Positions 1 through 7,608 of a DNA stretch of 51,673 nucleotides are shown one piece after another. A program made the translations under genes and the position numbers. The stretch's first letter is position 1; every line of letters starts with the position of its first letter. The stretch covers positions 1 to 51,673 of the forward strand of contig SGZE01000004.1 of assembly GCA_004214015.1 (NCBI GenBank), read 5' to 3'. The notes under the pieces are model-generated. The model did no database searches and was not told where the DNA came from. It saw only the letters and a program-made list of their open reading frames with translations. This DNA comes from Flavobacteriales bacterium (lineage in GTDB: Bacteria; Bacteroidota; Bacteroidia; Flavobacteriales; Flavobacteriaceae).

Positions 1-2
1 AT

Positions 3-494
3 GGAGATCTAAACACATCTATTATTAAAACACACCTTGGAAGAACTATTATGGTACAATGGGATGAAACCAGTCCAAGACCTTATACAAGATTAAATCT
101 AATTCAAGGAACTAAAGGTATACTTGCGGGAGGACCAACTAGAGCAGCTTTTGATGATGGATTTGAGAATTTTACAGCAGATGCTCATCAATGGATAAAG
201 GATGATGGAATTAAAAGGTTATATGAAAAATATGATCATCCTCTTTATAAAAGATTAAATAATAAAACTAAAGATTCAGGTCATGGGGGAATGGATGGAA
301 TTATGATGTATAGAATAGTTGAATGCCTTCAAAACGGAACTCCGTTAGATCAAAATTTATATGAGGGATGTGCTTGGAGTGCATTAATAGAACTTACCTC
401 AAATTCTGTTAATAATAATGGCGAGCCTCAAGAATTTCCTGATTTTACAAGAGGAAACTGGGTTAACACTAAACCTTTTGATATTATCTCTTAA
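3..494 (+). CDS. C-terminal part of GH109-like / Gfo-Idh-MocA family glycosidase-oxidoreductase (5' truncated by window edge)
   Basis: Frame is open from base 3 upstream of the listed ATG (GDLNTSIIKTHLGRTIMVQWDETSPRPYTRLN...); GHGGMDG...YEGCAWSALIELTSNSVNNNG resembles GH109-type proteins. Confidence 0.75.
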   Translation, partial: GDLNTSIIKTHLGRTIMVQWDETSPRPYTRLNLIQGTKGILAGGPTRAAFDDGFENFTADAHQWIKDDGIKRLYEKYDHPLYKRLNNKTKDSGHGGMDGIMMYRIVECLQNGTPLDQNLYEGCAWSALIELTSNSVNNNGEPQEFPDFTRGNWVNTKPFDIIS

Positions 495-1576
495 TGATAG
501 ATAAAATTGTTTCACGAGCTCCTGCTAGAGTCTGTTTATTTGGTGATCATCAAGATTATCTTAGTCTACCAATAATAGCAACAACGATAGATAGAACTAT
601 CGAAGTCAGTGCAATAAGAAATAACTCTAGATATTTTAAGATATTTAAAAAGGATCTAGGAGAGCAGGATGATATAAATATAGATAATGAAATAAATCCA
701 AATGAAACAGACTTCTTAAAGATTGCAATTCGAGTTCTTAGAGATTACAATTGTATTCCTGACAAAGGTTACGACATTATAATATCTAGTAATATTCCAA
801 TTAACTCAGGTCTTTCGAGTTCTTCAGCTCTAATAATAGCTTGGATAAATTTTCTTTTGAATACCTTTTCAACTCATAAAGTAAGTGCAGAGTTACTTGC
901 AGAGATTTCTTATCGAGTAGAAGTTATTGAAATAGGTAATTCAGGTGGAAAGATGGATCAATACACAATCTCATTTGGAAAAACTATTTTTTTAGATACA
1001 TTAAAAGATAAAGTCAACCCATATGATCATGATCTTTGTGATATGATAATTGGAGTTTCAAATCAACAAAAAGATACTGAAGGACTATTAAAAAAATTAA
1101 AAACTAATGCTTTAATTTCAATTGATTTAGTGAAGAAAAAGTTTCCAAAATTTGATATATACAACCCTTTGAGTTATGATTTAGAAAAATTTTTAATAGA
1201 GTTAGATGAAGAGCTTAGACCTTATTTTAGAGCTGCTATCGGTAATTACATGATAACCTTAAATGCTCAAAATGAATTTAATAAGTCATTTTTAAACATT
1301 GAAAAAATTTCGAAATTAATGAGTGAACATCATAGTTTTTTAAAAAATGATTTAAAAATTACCACACCTGAAATTGATCTTATGATTGATATAGCAGATA
1401 AAAATGGATCATTAGCTTCTAAAATTGTTGGTTCTGGAGGAGGTGGATCAATAGTTTGTTTATCTAATAATAAAGAAACTTCAGCTAAAATATTAAATAA
1501 GTTTAATGAAATTGGAGTTAAGGAAGCTTTTATTGCAAAAAGAGGATCTGGTCCTAAAATCATAATAAATGAATAG
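494..1576 (+). CDS. GHMP-family sugar kinase (galactokinase-like)
   Basis: PARVCLFGDHQDYLSLP N-terminal motif, SGLSSSSAL ATP-binding motif, C-terminal GSGGGGSIVCL; start overlaps preceding stop (TAATG). Confidence 0.85.
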   Translation: MIDKIVSRAPARVCLFGDHQDYLSLPIIATTIDRTIEVSAIRNNSRYFKIFKKDLGEQDDINIDNEINPNETDFLKIAIRVLRDYNCIPDKGYDIIISSNIPINSGLSSSSALIIAWINFLLNTFSTHKVSAELLAEISYRVEVIEIGNSGGKMDQYTISFGKTIFLDTLKDKVNPYDHDLCDMIIGVSNQQKDTEGLLKKLKTNALISIDLVKKKFPKFDIYNPLSYDLEKFLIELDEELRPYFRAAIGNYMITLNAQNEFNKSFLNIEKISKLMSEHHSFLKNDLKITTPEIDLMIDIADKNGSLASKIVGSGGGGSIVCLSNNKETSAKILNKFNEIGVKEAFIAKRGSGPKIIINE

Positions 1577-2393
1577 TATTCCATTGATAATAATGGCTGC
1601 AGGAGTTTCATCAAGAATGAAAAAATCTTCTATTACAAAGAATATGACCAAGAAGCAGATCAATCAGTCTAATTCAAGAGTAAAAGGTTATATTCAAGTT
1701 GCTGAGGGTAAGGAGCCCCTTATATTTTATCTTATAAAAAACTCAATAAATGCTGGTGTTAAAGAGTTTTATATCATTGTTTCTAAAAATTCTCAAGAAT
1801 TTCAAGAATATCTCAAATCTTTAGAAAACAGATTAGAGATATCTATAAATTTTGCAATTCAAGACTTTTATGGGAATTCAAAACCATTAGGTACATCAGA
1901 TGCAATTTTCCAGACTATGAATCAGTATGATGAGTTAATCAAAACTAGATTTTTAGTTTGTAATTGTGATAATTTATATTCAGTAAATGCCATTAAAACT
2001 CTATTGGGTGAATCTAATTATAATTCAATGATAGCATATGATTTTGAATATTTAGAATTTTCAAATGAAAGATTGTCTTCTTTTTCATTATTAAATATTG
2101 AAAATAATTTTCTTTCTGAAATCATTGAAAAACCTGATATAGAATTTATTAGAAATCATTCTAAAAAAAAATATGTGAGTATGAATATTTTTTCTTTTAA
2201 AGGAAGTGAAATATATAAGTACCTAAGAGACTGTCCAATAAACACCATAAGAGGAGAGAAAGAAATTGTGACTGCTATTCAAAACATGATATTAGAAAAT
2301 AAAAAATCAGTAATTGCTTTTCCACTTTGCGAACATGTACCTGATTTGACATATAAGGATGATTTAGAAAAAATCAGTAAATTTTTAGATTAA
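1569..2393 (+). CDS. NTP_transferase-family (sugar-phosphate) nucleotidyltransferase-like protein
   Basis: MAAGVSSRMK N-terminus, LVCNCDNLYS acidic motif, overlap with kinase gene. Confidence 0.7.
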   Translation: MNSIPLIIMAAGVSSRMKKSSITKNMTKKQINQSNSRVKGYIQVAEGKEPLIFYLIKNSINAGVKEFYIIVSKNSQEFQEYLKSLENRLEISINFAIQDFYGNSKPLGTSDAIFQTMNQYDELIKTRFLVCNCDNLYSVNAIKTLLGESNYNSMIAYDFEYLEFSNERLSSFSLLNIENNFLSEIIEKPDIEFIRNHSKKKYVSMNIFSFKGSEIYKYLRDCPINTIRGEKEIVTAIQNMILENKKSVIAFPLCEHVPDLTYKDDLEKISKFLD

Positions 2394-2432
2394 AATTAAC
2401 TTTCAAAACTATTCCTAAAATTCTCTTAGTCT

Positions 2433-2440
2433 TATATTTG
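2433..2440 (+). promoter_or_regulatory. Bacteroidota-type -7 element (TATATTTG)
   Basis: Match to TAnnTTTG 18 nt before ATG at 2459. Confidence 0.45.
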
Positions 2441-2458
2441 TTATGTAATATTAAGTTT

Positions 2459-3118
2459 ATGAAAAAATATTTTTTATCATTTTTAGTCTTTTCTTTATCC
2501 TGTGATATTTCTTCATCTAAACCAATAAATAATCCTGATCCAGTATTTTCAGTAGATAATCAAGATTATGAAAATATGAGTAAGGCATATTTTGCATCTG
2601 GCTGTTTTTGGTGTGTCGAAACTATTTATGAAAGTTTAGATGGTGTAAAAGAAGTTTATTCTGGTTATGCAGGTGGTTCAACTATAAATCCTAATTATTA
2701 TCAAGTTATGTCTGGTAAAACTGGCCATGCAGAAGCTATTGAAATTATATATGATAGCAATAAAGTTTCATTTGACACTCTTTTAAAAGTATTCTTCGAC
2801 TCTCACAACCCTACAACTCCGAATAGGCAAGGTCCAGACTATGGTACTCAGTATAGATCAATTGCTTTTTACAATAATGAAGATGAAAAAAATAAAATTA
2901 AAAACTATATTAATTTCCTATCAACAAGTTCAATCTTTGGAAAGAATATCATAACAGAAATAAAAGAAATAGATAAATTTTATTATGCAGAGGAATATCA
3001 TCAAGACTATGAAAAGAAAAACCCTAATAATCCATATGTCCAAAATGTATCAATACCTAGATTTAATAAATTCAAGCAAAAAGCTTCTAACTATATCAAA
3101 GTGAAAGATGATCACTAG
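2459..3118 (+). CDS. msrA: Peptide-methionine (S)-S-oxide reductase MsrA, predicted lipoprotein
   Basis: ASGCFWCVETIYESLDGVKEVYSGYAGG active-site motif; lipobox-like FSLSC; internal ATG 2459 preferred to the track start 2438 because the -7 element overlaps 2438. Confidence 0.9.
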   Translation: MKKYFLSFLVFSLSCDISSSKPINNPDPVFSVDNQDYENMSKAYFASGCFWCVETIYESLDGVKEVYSGYAGGSTINPNYYQVMSGKTGHAEAIEIIYDSNKVSFDTLLKVFFDSHNPTTPNRQGPDYGTQYRSIAFYNNEDEKNKIKNYINFLSTSSIFGKNIITEIKEIDKFYYAEEYHQDYEKKNPNNPYVQNVSIPRFNKFKQKASNYIKVKDDH

Positions 3119-3533
3119 ATTTATTTTTATCTTTTTTATTTTACTTATTTTTTCTTGTTCAAAACAAGCTGACCTTTCAGGTAGAGAATTATGGGAATCA
3201 CTTAATTTATCCTCATATTCAATGACCCAGCAAATATCTTGTTACTGTTTCCCAGAAGAGTTTATTTCTCCTAAGTCTATAATTGTTGAAAACAATCAAA
3301 TTAAATTAATTAATGGATTTAGTCCAGATAAAACAATAGGTTATGAATCATTTTATACAATTGATCAGATTTTTGAATTTATAGATTCAAAACTTGATGA
3401 TGACCCCGAATTTTACGATATTGATTACAGTAGTGATTATGGGTACCCAAACTATCTTTTTTTTGACATGTCAAGTATGATTGCAGATGAAGAAATTAGT
3501 TATCATATAAAAGACTTAAAACCATTAAAATGA
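3108..3533 (+). CDS. DUF6174-like small lipoprotein
   Basis: Lipobox LLIFSCSK; YSMTQQISCYCFPE...I.VENNQI pattern resembles DUF6174; overlaps msrA stop. Confidence 0.55.
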   Translation: MITRFIFIFFILLIFSCSKQADLSGRELWESLNLSSYSMTQQISCYCFPEEFISPKSIIVENNQIKLINGFSPDKTIGYESFYTIDQIFEFIDSKLDDDPEFYDIDYSSDYGYPNYLFFDMSSMIADEEISYHIKDLKPLK

Positions 3534-4069
3534 ATTATAAGGTAAGAATCCAAAAAAATAAAGATTTTCAAATTTTAGAAAATAATATGCCTATTGTAAA
3601 GGGTTCAAAACCTAAGTGGTACTCTAGTGAGATATTATTTTTCCTTAATAATAGAACTTTTCAAATTAAAAAGAAAAGTTTTTGGAAAAGTGTACACGAG
3701 ATAACTGCTAGTGGTAAAAAAGTTGGAGATATATTTATTAGAGGATTCAAAAAACCATTAGGAAATTTTATTCAGATTTATGAAAATAATTCCTTTAAAG
3801 ATGAGTTTTCTATGACTAGTACTTCAAAGAGTATATGGAGCTCAGAGAAAACTTATTCTTTATTTAACAAGGATAATGAAATTTTAAAAATTAATTATTC
3901 ATGGAAAAAACATTCATGGATAAAGTATACTGAGGAGATTTCAGTTGATAGTTTTAATACTCAAGGAGACTCACCCGAGTTAATTGTTTATTCTCTATTT
4001 TTGATGAGGTTAATTCAGCAACAAGAAGCTGCAGCTAACAGTGGAGGAGGTGCTATGATTTATGGTTAG
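3530..4069 (+). CDS. Hypothetical protein, possibly Tubby/LURP-like fold
   Basis: Beta-rich pattern (FQIKKKSFWKSVHEI..GKKVGDIF) and ATGA overlap with preceding gene; family assignment weak. Confidence 0.5.
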   Translation: MNYKVRIQKNKDFQILENNMPIVKGSKPKWYSSEILFFLNNRTFQIKKKSFWKSVHEITASGKKVGDIFIRGFKKPLGNFIQIYENNSFKDEFSMTSTSKSIWSSEKTYSLFNKDNEILKINYSWKKHSWIKYTEEISVDSFNTQGDSPELIVYSLFLMRLIQQQEAAANSGGGAMIYG

Positions 4070-4514
4070 GACTAACGATACATATAGGAAAAAACATATA
4101 ATATCTAACTTAGATAATTTTAAAAAATATAATCTAGGTTATCATACAGTTATTTTAATTTTTCTTTTTTTAGTCTCTTGTTCTAATATTCTATTTAATC
4201 ATGATGATGCTATGTCAATGCTTACAACAAAACAGTTAGTTATTGATAGATTTGGAGAACCTACTGAAATTACAGAGACAAATGATTATGATGAATATTA
4301 TTATGATTTTGGTGTTTTTGAAGAGAGAGTTAACTATTTTGACCCTCAAATATCACTTGTTACAGCTCAACCAAAAGTAAGTAAAATTGAGAATGAATTT
4401 GAACCTCAATTTAGAATTAATGTTTCATCAAAATATATTAAGTTTCATTTAATAGGAGAAAAAGTAATTTATTGGGAGAGTCAAAATGTTAAGTTTCCAG
4501 TCAAAAAAAAATAA
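4062..4514 (+). CDS. Hypothetical lipoprotein
   Basis: Hydrophobic stretch and lipobox FLVSCSN; overlaps preceding gene. Confidence 0.5.
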   Translation: MVRTNDTYRKKHIISNLDNFKKYNLGYHTVILIFLFLVSCSNILFNHDDAMSMLTTKQLVIDRFGEPTEITETNDYDEYYYDFGVFEERVNYFDPQISLVTAQPKVSKIENEFEPQFRINVSSKYIKFHLIGEKVIYWESQNVKFPVKKK

Positions 4515-4610
4515 TTGTTACATTATAGTTTCCATTATTCTTAATTTTCATCTTATTTCTTAATTAAAGTACTCTCGAATTTTTTAATTTTATTAGTAAA
4601 GATATATTTA

Positions 4611-5369
4611 ATGCCAATTCAAAAATTTTCAAAAGAAAAACAAGCTACAGGTAACTTTAATTATGGGGAAATATTAGAGAATAAACCTATTGGCTTTCCT
4701 CAAGATGGGGGTGAATTAAAACCTTACTCAAATCTGTTTTATTGGGCACATGCCTGGGCTCCAGACAAAGATAGTACTATTGGTCTGCACCCTCATAGAG
4801 GGTTTGAAATATGCAGCTTTGTTCTCAGAGGAGAAATTGAACATTATGATACTTTACTTGATAAATGGATTACTTTAAGTGAAGGAGATGTTCAGGTTAT
4901 TAAAGCTGGAAAAGGTATCTCACATTCCGAAAAATTAAAATCTGGTTCAGAAATTTTTCAAATTTGGTTTGATCCTAATATTCAAGAATCTTTATACATT
5001 AATGCTAGTTATAATGATTTTAAGTCTAAAGAATTCCTTTTGGAATCTTATGCTGGAGTTGAAAAAACAACTATTTCTAATGAAATGAATCAGATTGACT
5101 TAGACTCTGATGGGATTCAAATATTTCAATACAGTTTTAAAGATGGAATACATGACCATTCAATAAATGATCTTTTTTATCATTCTATATTTATTTTGTC
5201 AGGAACCTTAAATATAGAAGATCAAGTATTCTCTAAAGGAGATTTTATTATAATTGATAGTGAAAAAAAAATACAGTTATCCGCAAAGAATAACTGTAAA
5301 ATTTTTGAAATAATTTCACCTATTAAACCTCCGTATAAAACATACGCAGAAGTTCATAATGTTAATTAA
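4611..5369 (+). CDS. Pirin family protein
   Basis: GLHPHRGFEICSFVLRGEIEHYDT...GDVQVIKAGKGISHSE pirin cupin motif. Confidence 0.9.
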   Translation: MPIQKFSKEKQATGNFNYGEILENKPIGFPQDGGELKPYSNLFYWAHAWAPDKDSTIGLHPHRGFEICSFVLRGEIEHYDTLLDKWITLSEGDVQVIKAGKGISHSEKLKSGSEIFQIWFDPNIQESLYINASYNDFKSKEFLLESYAGVEKTTISNEMNQIDLDSDGIQIFQYSFKDGIHDHSINDLFYHSIFILSGTLNIEDQVFSKGDFIIIDSEKKIQLSAKNNCKIFEIISPIKPPYKTYAEVHNVN

Positions 5370-5787
5370 CTATTACAAGCTTTAGGTTTCTTTCCTTGAA
5401 CATTTCAAATAGTTCTTCAACAGACTCCTCAGATTGCATTGAAACTCTTATAAAACCTTCACCAAAGCTTAGGTATGCAGATGTGCTGTTGTCTGAATTA
5501 AGAAATACTTGAGGTAATTGACTCCATCTACTTGGACTTCCATCATCATATGTTCTTTCAATGTAAGCATTTATGGATCCATTTTCGTAGACCTCTTGAG
5601 TTATTTGAGATACCTCTATTTCAAAGTTAGCATATTGCATATCTTCTGATATAGTATCTGGCTCTGAAGGAACTTTTAGAGTAATTACTTCGTTAGTTGA
5701 GCCATTTTCAATTACATCAGATGAACCATTAATAGTACAACCGATGATAATTAAGGATAATGATAGTATGTAAAAAAAGTTTTTCAT
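5362..5787 (-). CDS. Hypothetical lipoprotein
   Basis: Signal peptide with lipobox LIIIGCTI; 3' end overlaps the convergent pirin gene by 8 nt. Confidence 0.6.
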   Translation of the reverse strand: MKNFFYILSLSLIIIGCTINGSSDVIENGSTNEVITLKVPSEPDTISEDMQYANFEIEVSQITQEVYENGSINAYIERTYDDGSPSRWSQLPQVFLNSDNSTSAYLSFGEGFIRVSMQSEESVEELFEMFKERNLKLVIVN

Positions 5788-5814
5788 AATAGTTTAAGTT
5801 AGATTTATAAATTA

Positions 5815-5848
5815 AGAAAGCCTGACTCACAAGTGAATCAGGCTTTCT
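5815..5848 (-). terminator. Strong hairpin, probable intrinsic terminator of a minus-strand transcript
   Basis: AGAAAGCCTGA-CTCACAAGTGAA-TCAGGCTTTCT; near-perfect arms, followed on the minus strand by TTAATTT. Confidence 0.6.
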
Positions 5849-6012
5849 AATTCTTTTAACACGATTGGAGTTTTCCAAATAGCAAATAATTTGTTTGCTT
5901 TTTAATGTTTAAAGATTTTACAATTTATATTTAAACTCGCGCTTAAAATTGGAAGTTAATTTTTCTTCCGTTTCTAATTGTTTTATAAAAGTATAAATCT
6001 ATTTTACAAAAA

Positions 6013-6020
6013 CAAATTTA
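6013..6020 (-). promoter_or_regulatory. Candidate -7 element (TAAATTTG on minus strand)
   Basis: Match to TAnnTTTG; no ORF begins shortly downstream; -33 element not clear. Confidence 0.3.
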
Positions 6021-6079
6021 AACTTTAAATTGTTAATAACTTTTAGTAATACATTGATATTCAGTGTATTAAAAAAAAC

Positions 6080-6145
6080 CTAGCAATTACAACATGTACA
6101 ATTACATGATTTTGTGCATTCACAACTCTTACAATTACAATCCAT
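6080..6145 (-). CDS. Cysteine-rich 21-aa peptide, metallothionein-like (MDCNCKSCECTKSCNCTCCNC)
   Basis: ATG (minus, 6145) to TAG (6080), 9 Cys in 21 aa with CxC/CC spacing; below the ORF-track length cutoff. Confidence 0.5.
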   Translation of the reverse strand: MDCNCKSCECTKSCNCTCCNC

Positions 6146-6173
6146 ATTTATAATTTTATTTAAGTTAAAGAAA

Positions 6174-6533
6174 TTAATCGAAAACAACATCCTTATAATA
6201 ATTTTCTAGAGCTTTTTTATATGCAACAACAAACTGATAAAACCTATATTCTTTTAGGTTACCATATCGGTTAAATTCATTATAAGTTTCAAATTGATAT
6301 TTTTTTAATCTTGTATCAAGTATACTTTGAATCTTTTTGACCCTTTTAAAAACTAGTTTTCGAGTTGAATTATTGTGTAAATCAGATTGATATTTATTGA
6401 TTATAATCTTTATTTCCTTGGGAGTTAGTTCCGTATGTTTTTTTGGATTACTCCAATTTAATTTATACTCACTATATAGCCATTTATATTCTTTATACAA
6501 ACCATTTAAGAAACAGGCCAGAAATATATTCAT
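6174..6533 (-). CDS. Hypothetical protein, no recognised family
   Basis: 119-aa ORF, basic/aromatic-rich composition, no antisense competitor; stop lies 28 nt upstream of the Cys-rich ORF. Confidence 0.5.
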   Translation of the reverse strand: MNIFLACFLNGLYKEYKWLYSEYKLNWSNPKKHTELTPKEIKIIINKYQSDLHNNSTRKLVFKRVKKIQSILDTRLKKYQFETYNEFNRYGNLKEYRFYQFVVAYKKALENYYKDVVFD

Positions 6534-6560
6534 TAAGGACTAAATTATAAATTATATACA

Positions 6561-6568
6561 TATTTTTG
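6561..6568 (+). promoter_or_regulatory. -7 element (TATTTTTG) for tRNA
   Basis: Match to TAnnTTTG ending 9 nt before tRNA nucleotide 1. Confidence 0.55.
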
Positions 6569-6577
6569 CATTATCTC

Positions 6578-6650
6578 GGGCAATTAGTTCAACTGAATAG
6601 AACAGAAGATTACGGCTCTTCAGATGGGGGTTTGAGTCCTCCATTGCCCT
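6578..6650 (+). tRNA. tRNA-Arg (anticodon ACG)
   Basis: Full cloverleaf: acceptor GGGCAAT/ATTGCCC, D-stem GTTC/GAAC, anticodon stem GAAGA/TCTTC with loop TTACGGC, T-stem GGGGG/CCTCC with loop TTTGAGT; CCA not encoded. Confidence 0.88.
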
Positions 6651-6663
6651 CAAATATTTTATT

Positions 6664-7602
6664 TTGGACTTTTTAGGAATTTTATTTGGAATAATTTTAC
6701 TCTCACATGGGGGAGATTTGCTGACTAAGTCTTCAGTAGATATCTCTCTGAAATTTTCTGTACCAAAAATTATCATTGGTATGACTATAGTTTCCTTTGC
6801 AACATCTGCTCCTGAATTAATAGTTAGTTTAAATGCTACACTTGATGGATTCTCAAACTTTGCAATAGGTAATGTTTTAGGATCTAATATTGCTAATATT
6901 GGATTAGTTCTTGGAATCATAACAATTATTTATCCAATATCTCTAAAACAAAGATTTTACACTTCTGACTTCCCTTTGCTTTTAATTTCGACTTGTATTT
7001 TTTACTTCATAATATTTACAGGTAATCAAATTTCAAGACCTGAAGGGTTTGTATTGATATTCTCAATCACTGCTATTTTACTCTATCTGTTTATTTATCA
7101 AAAGAAAAGCATATCTGAATTTTCTGATAATTTTGACAGAAGTAAAATATCAATTTCCAAATCATTTCTACATATAATATTTAGTGGGTTTTTATTATGG
7201 TTAGGATCGGAGACATTAATAAAATCAGCTATTTCAGTAGCAACACAATTTGAAATTTCTCAAAGGGTAATTAGCATCACTATGGTTGCTATTGGAACAA
7301 GTATACCAGAACTGGCTGCTTCGGTAGTAGCATCATTAAAAAAACAAAATGACTTATCGATTGGTAATCTAATTGGATCTAATATTTTTAATCTTTTGGT
7401 GGTTATTGGGATTACTTCTTCTATTTCTCCGATGTATGGAATCGAAAATAGTACCATATATAATGATATGTTGTGGGTTGTACTTTTCTCAGTAATTATT
7501 TTACCCCTAGCTTTAGTTGGAAGGAAAAGTGTATTGACAAGAAAAAAAGGGATTATGCTATTAGCTTTATACCTAATATTCATAATCCCTTTGTTAAGTT
7601 AA
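6664..7602 (+). CDS. YrbG-like calcium/sodium antiporter (TTG start)
   Basis: Two alpha-repeat motifs: FATSAPELIVSLNA...GNVLGSNIANIGLVLG and GTSIPELAASVVA...GNLIGSNIFNLLVVIG. Confidence 0.9.
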   Translation: MDFLGILFGIILLSHGGDLLTKSSVDISLKFSVPKIIIGMTIVSFATSAPELIVSLNATLDGFSNFAIGNVLGSNIANIGLVLGIITIIYPISLKQRFYTSDFPLLLISTCIFYFIIFTGNQISRPEGFVLIFSITAILLYLFIYQKKSISEFSDNFDRSKISISKSFLHIIFSGFLLWLGSETLIKSAISVATQFEISQRVISITMVAIGTSIPELAASVVASLKKQNDLSIGNLIGSNIFNLLVVIGITSSISPMYGIENSTIYNDMLWVVLFSVIILPLALVGRKSVLTRKKGIMLLALYLIFIIPLLS

Positions 7603-7608
7603 TCTAAA

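Noticed and set aside
1330-1614. 94-aa minus-strand ORF
   Set aside because: Antisense to the GHMP kinase C-terminus; shadow ORF.
6048-6070. Hairpin AATACATTGATATTCAGTGTATT next to an A8/T8 tract
   Set aside because: On the minus strand the T tract precedes rather than follows the stem, and on the plus strand the stem is followed by A's; it does not fit an intrinsic terminator in either direction.
5362-6650. Possible tRNA-associated genomic island (orphan ORF, Cys-rich ORF beside a tRNA)
   Set aside because: No integrase, no repeat of the tRNA 3' end, and the unusual ORFs lie on the 5' side of the tRNA, opposite the usual integration side.
6552-6920. 122-aa minus-strand ORF listed in track
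   Set aside because: Antisense to the tRNA and the antiporter N-terminus; no recognisable protein features.
7260-7583. 107-aa minus-strand ORF
   Set aside because: Antisense to the antiporter alpha-2 repeat; shadow ORF.
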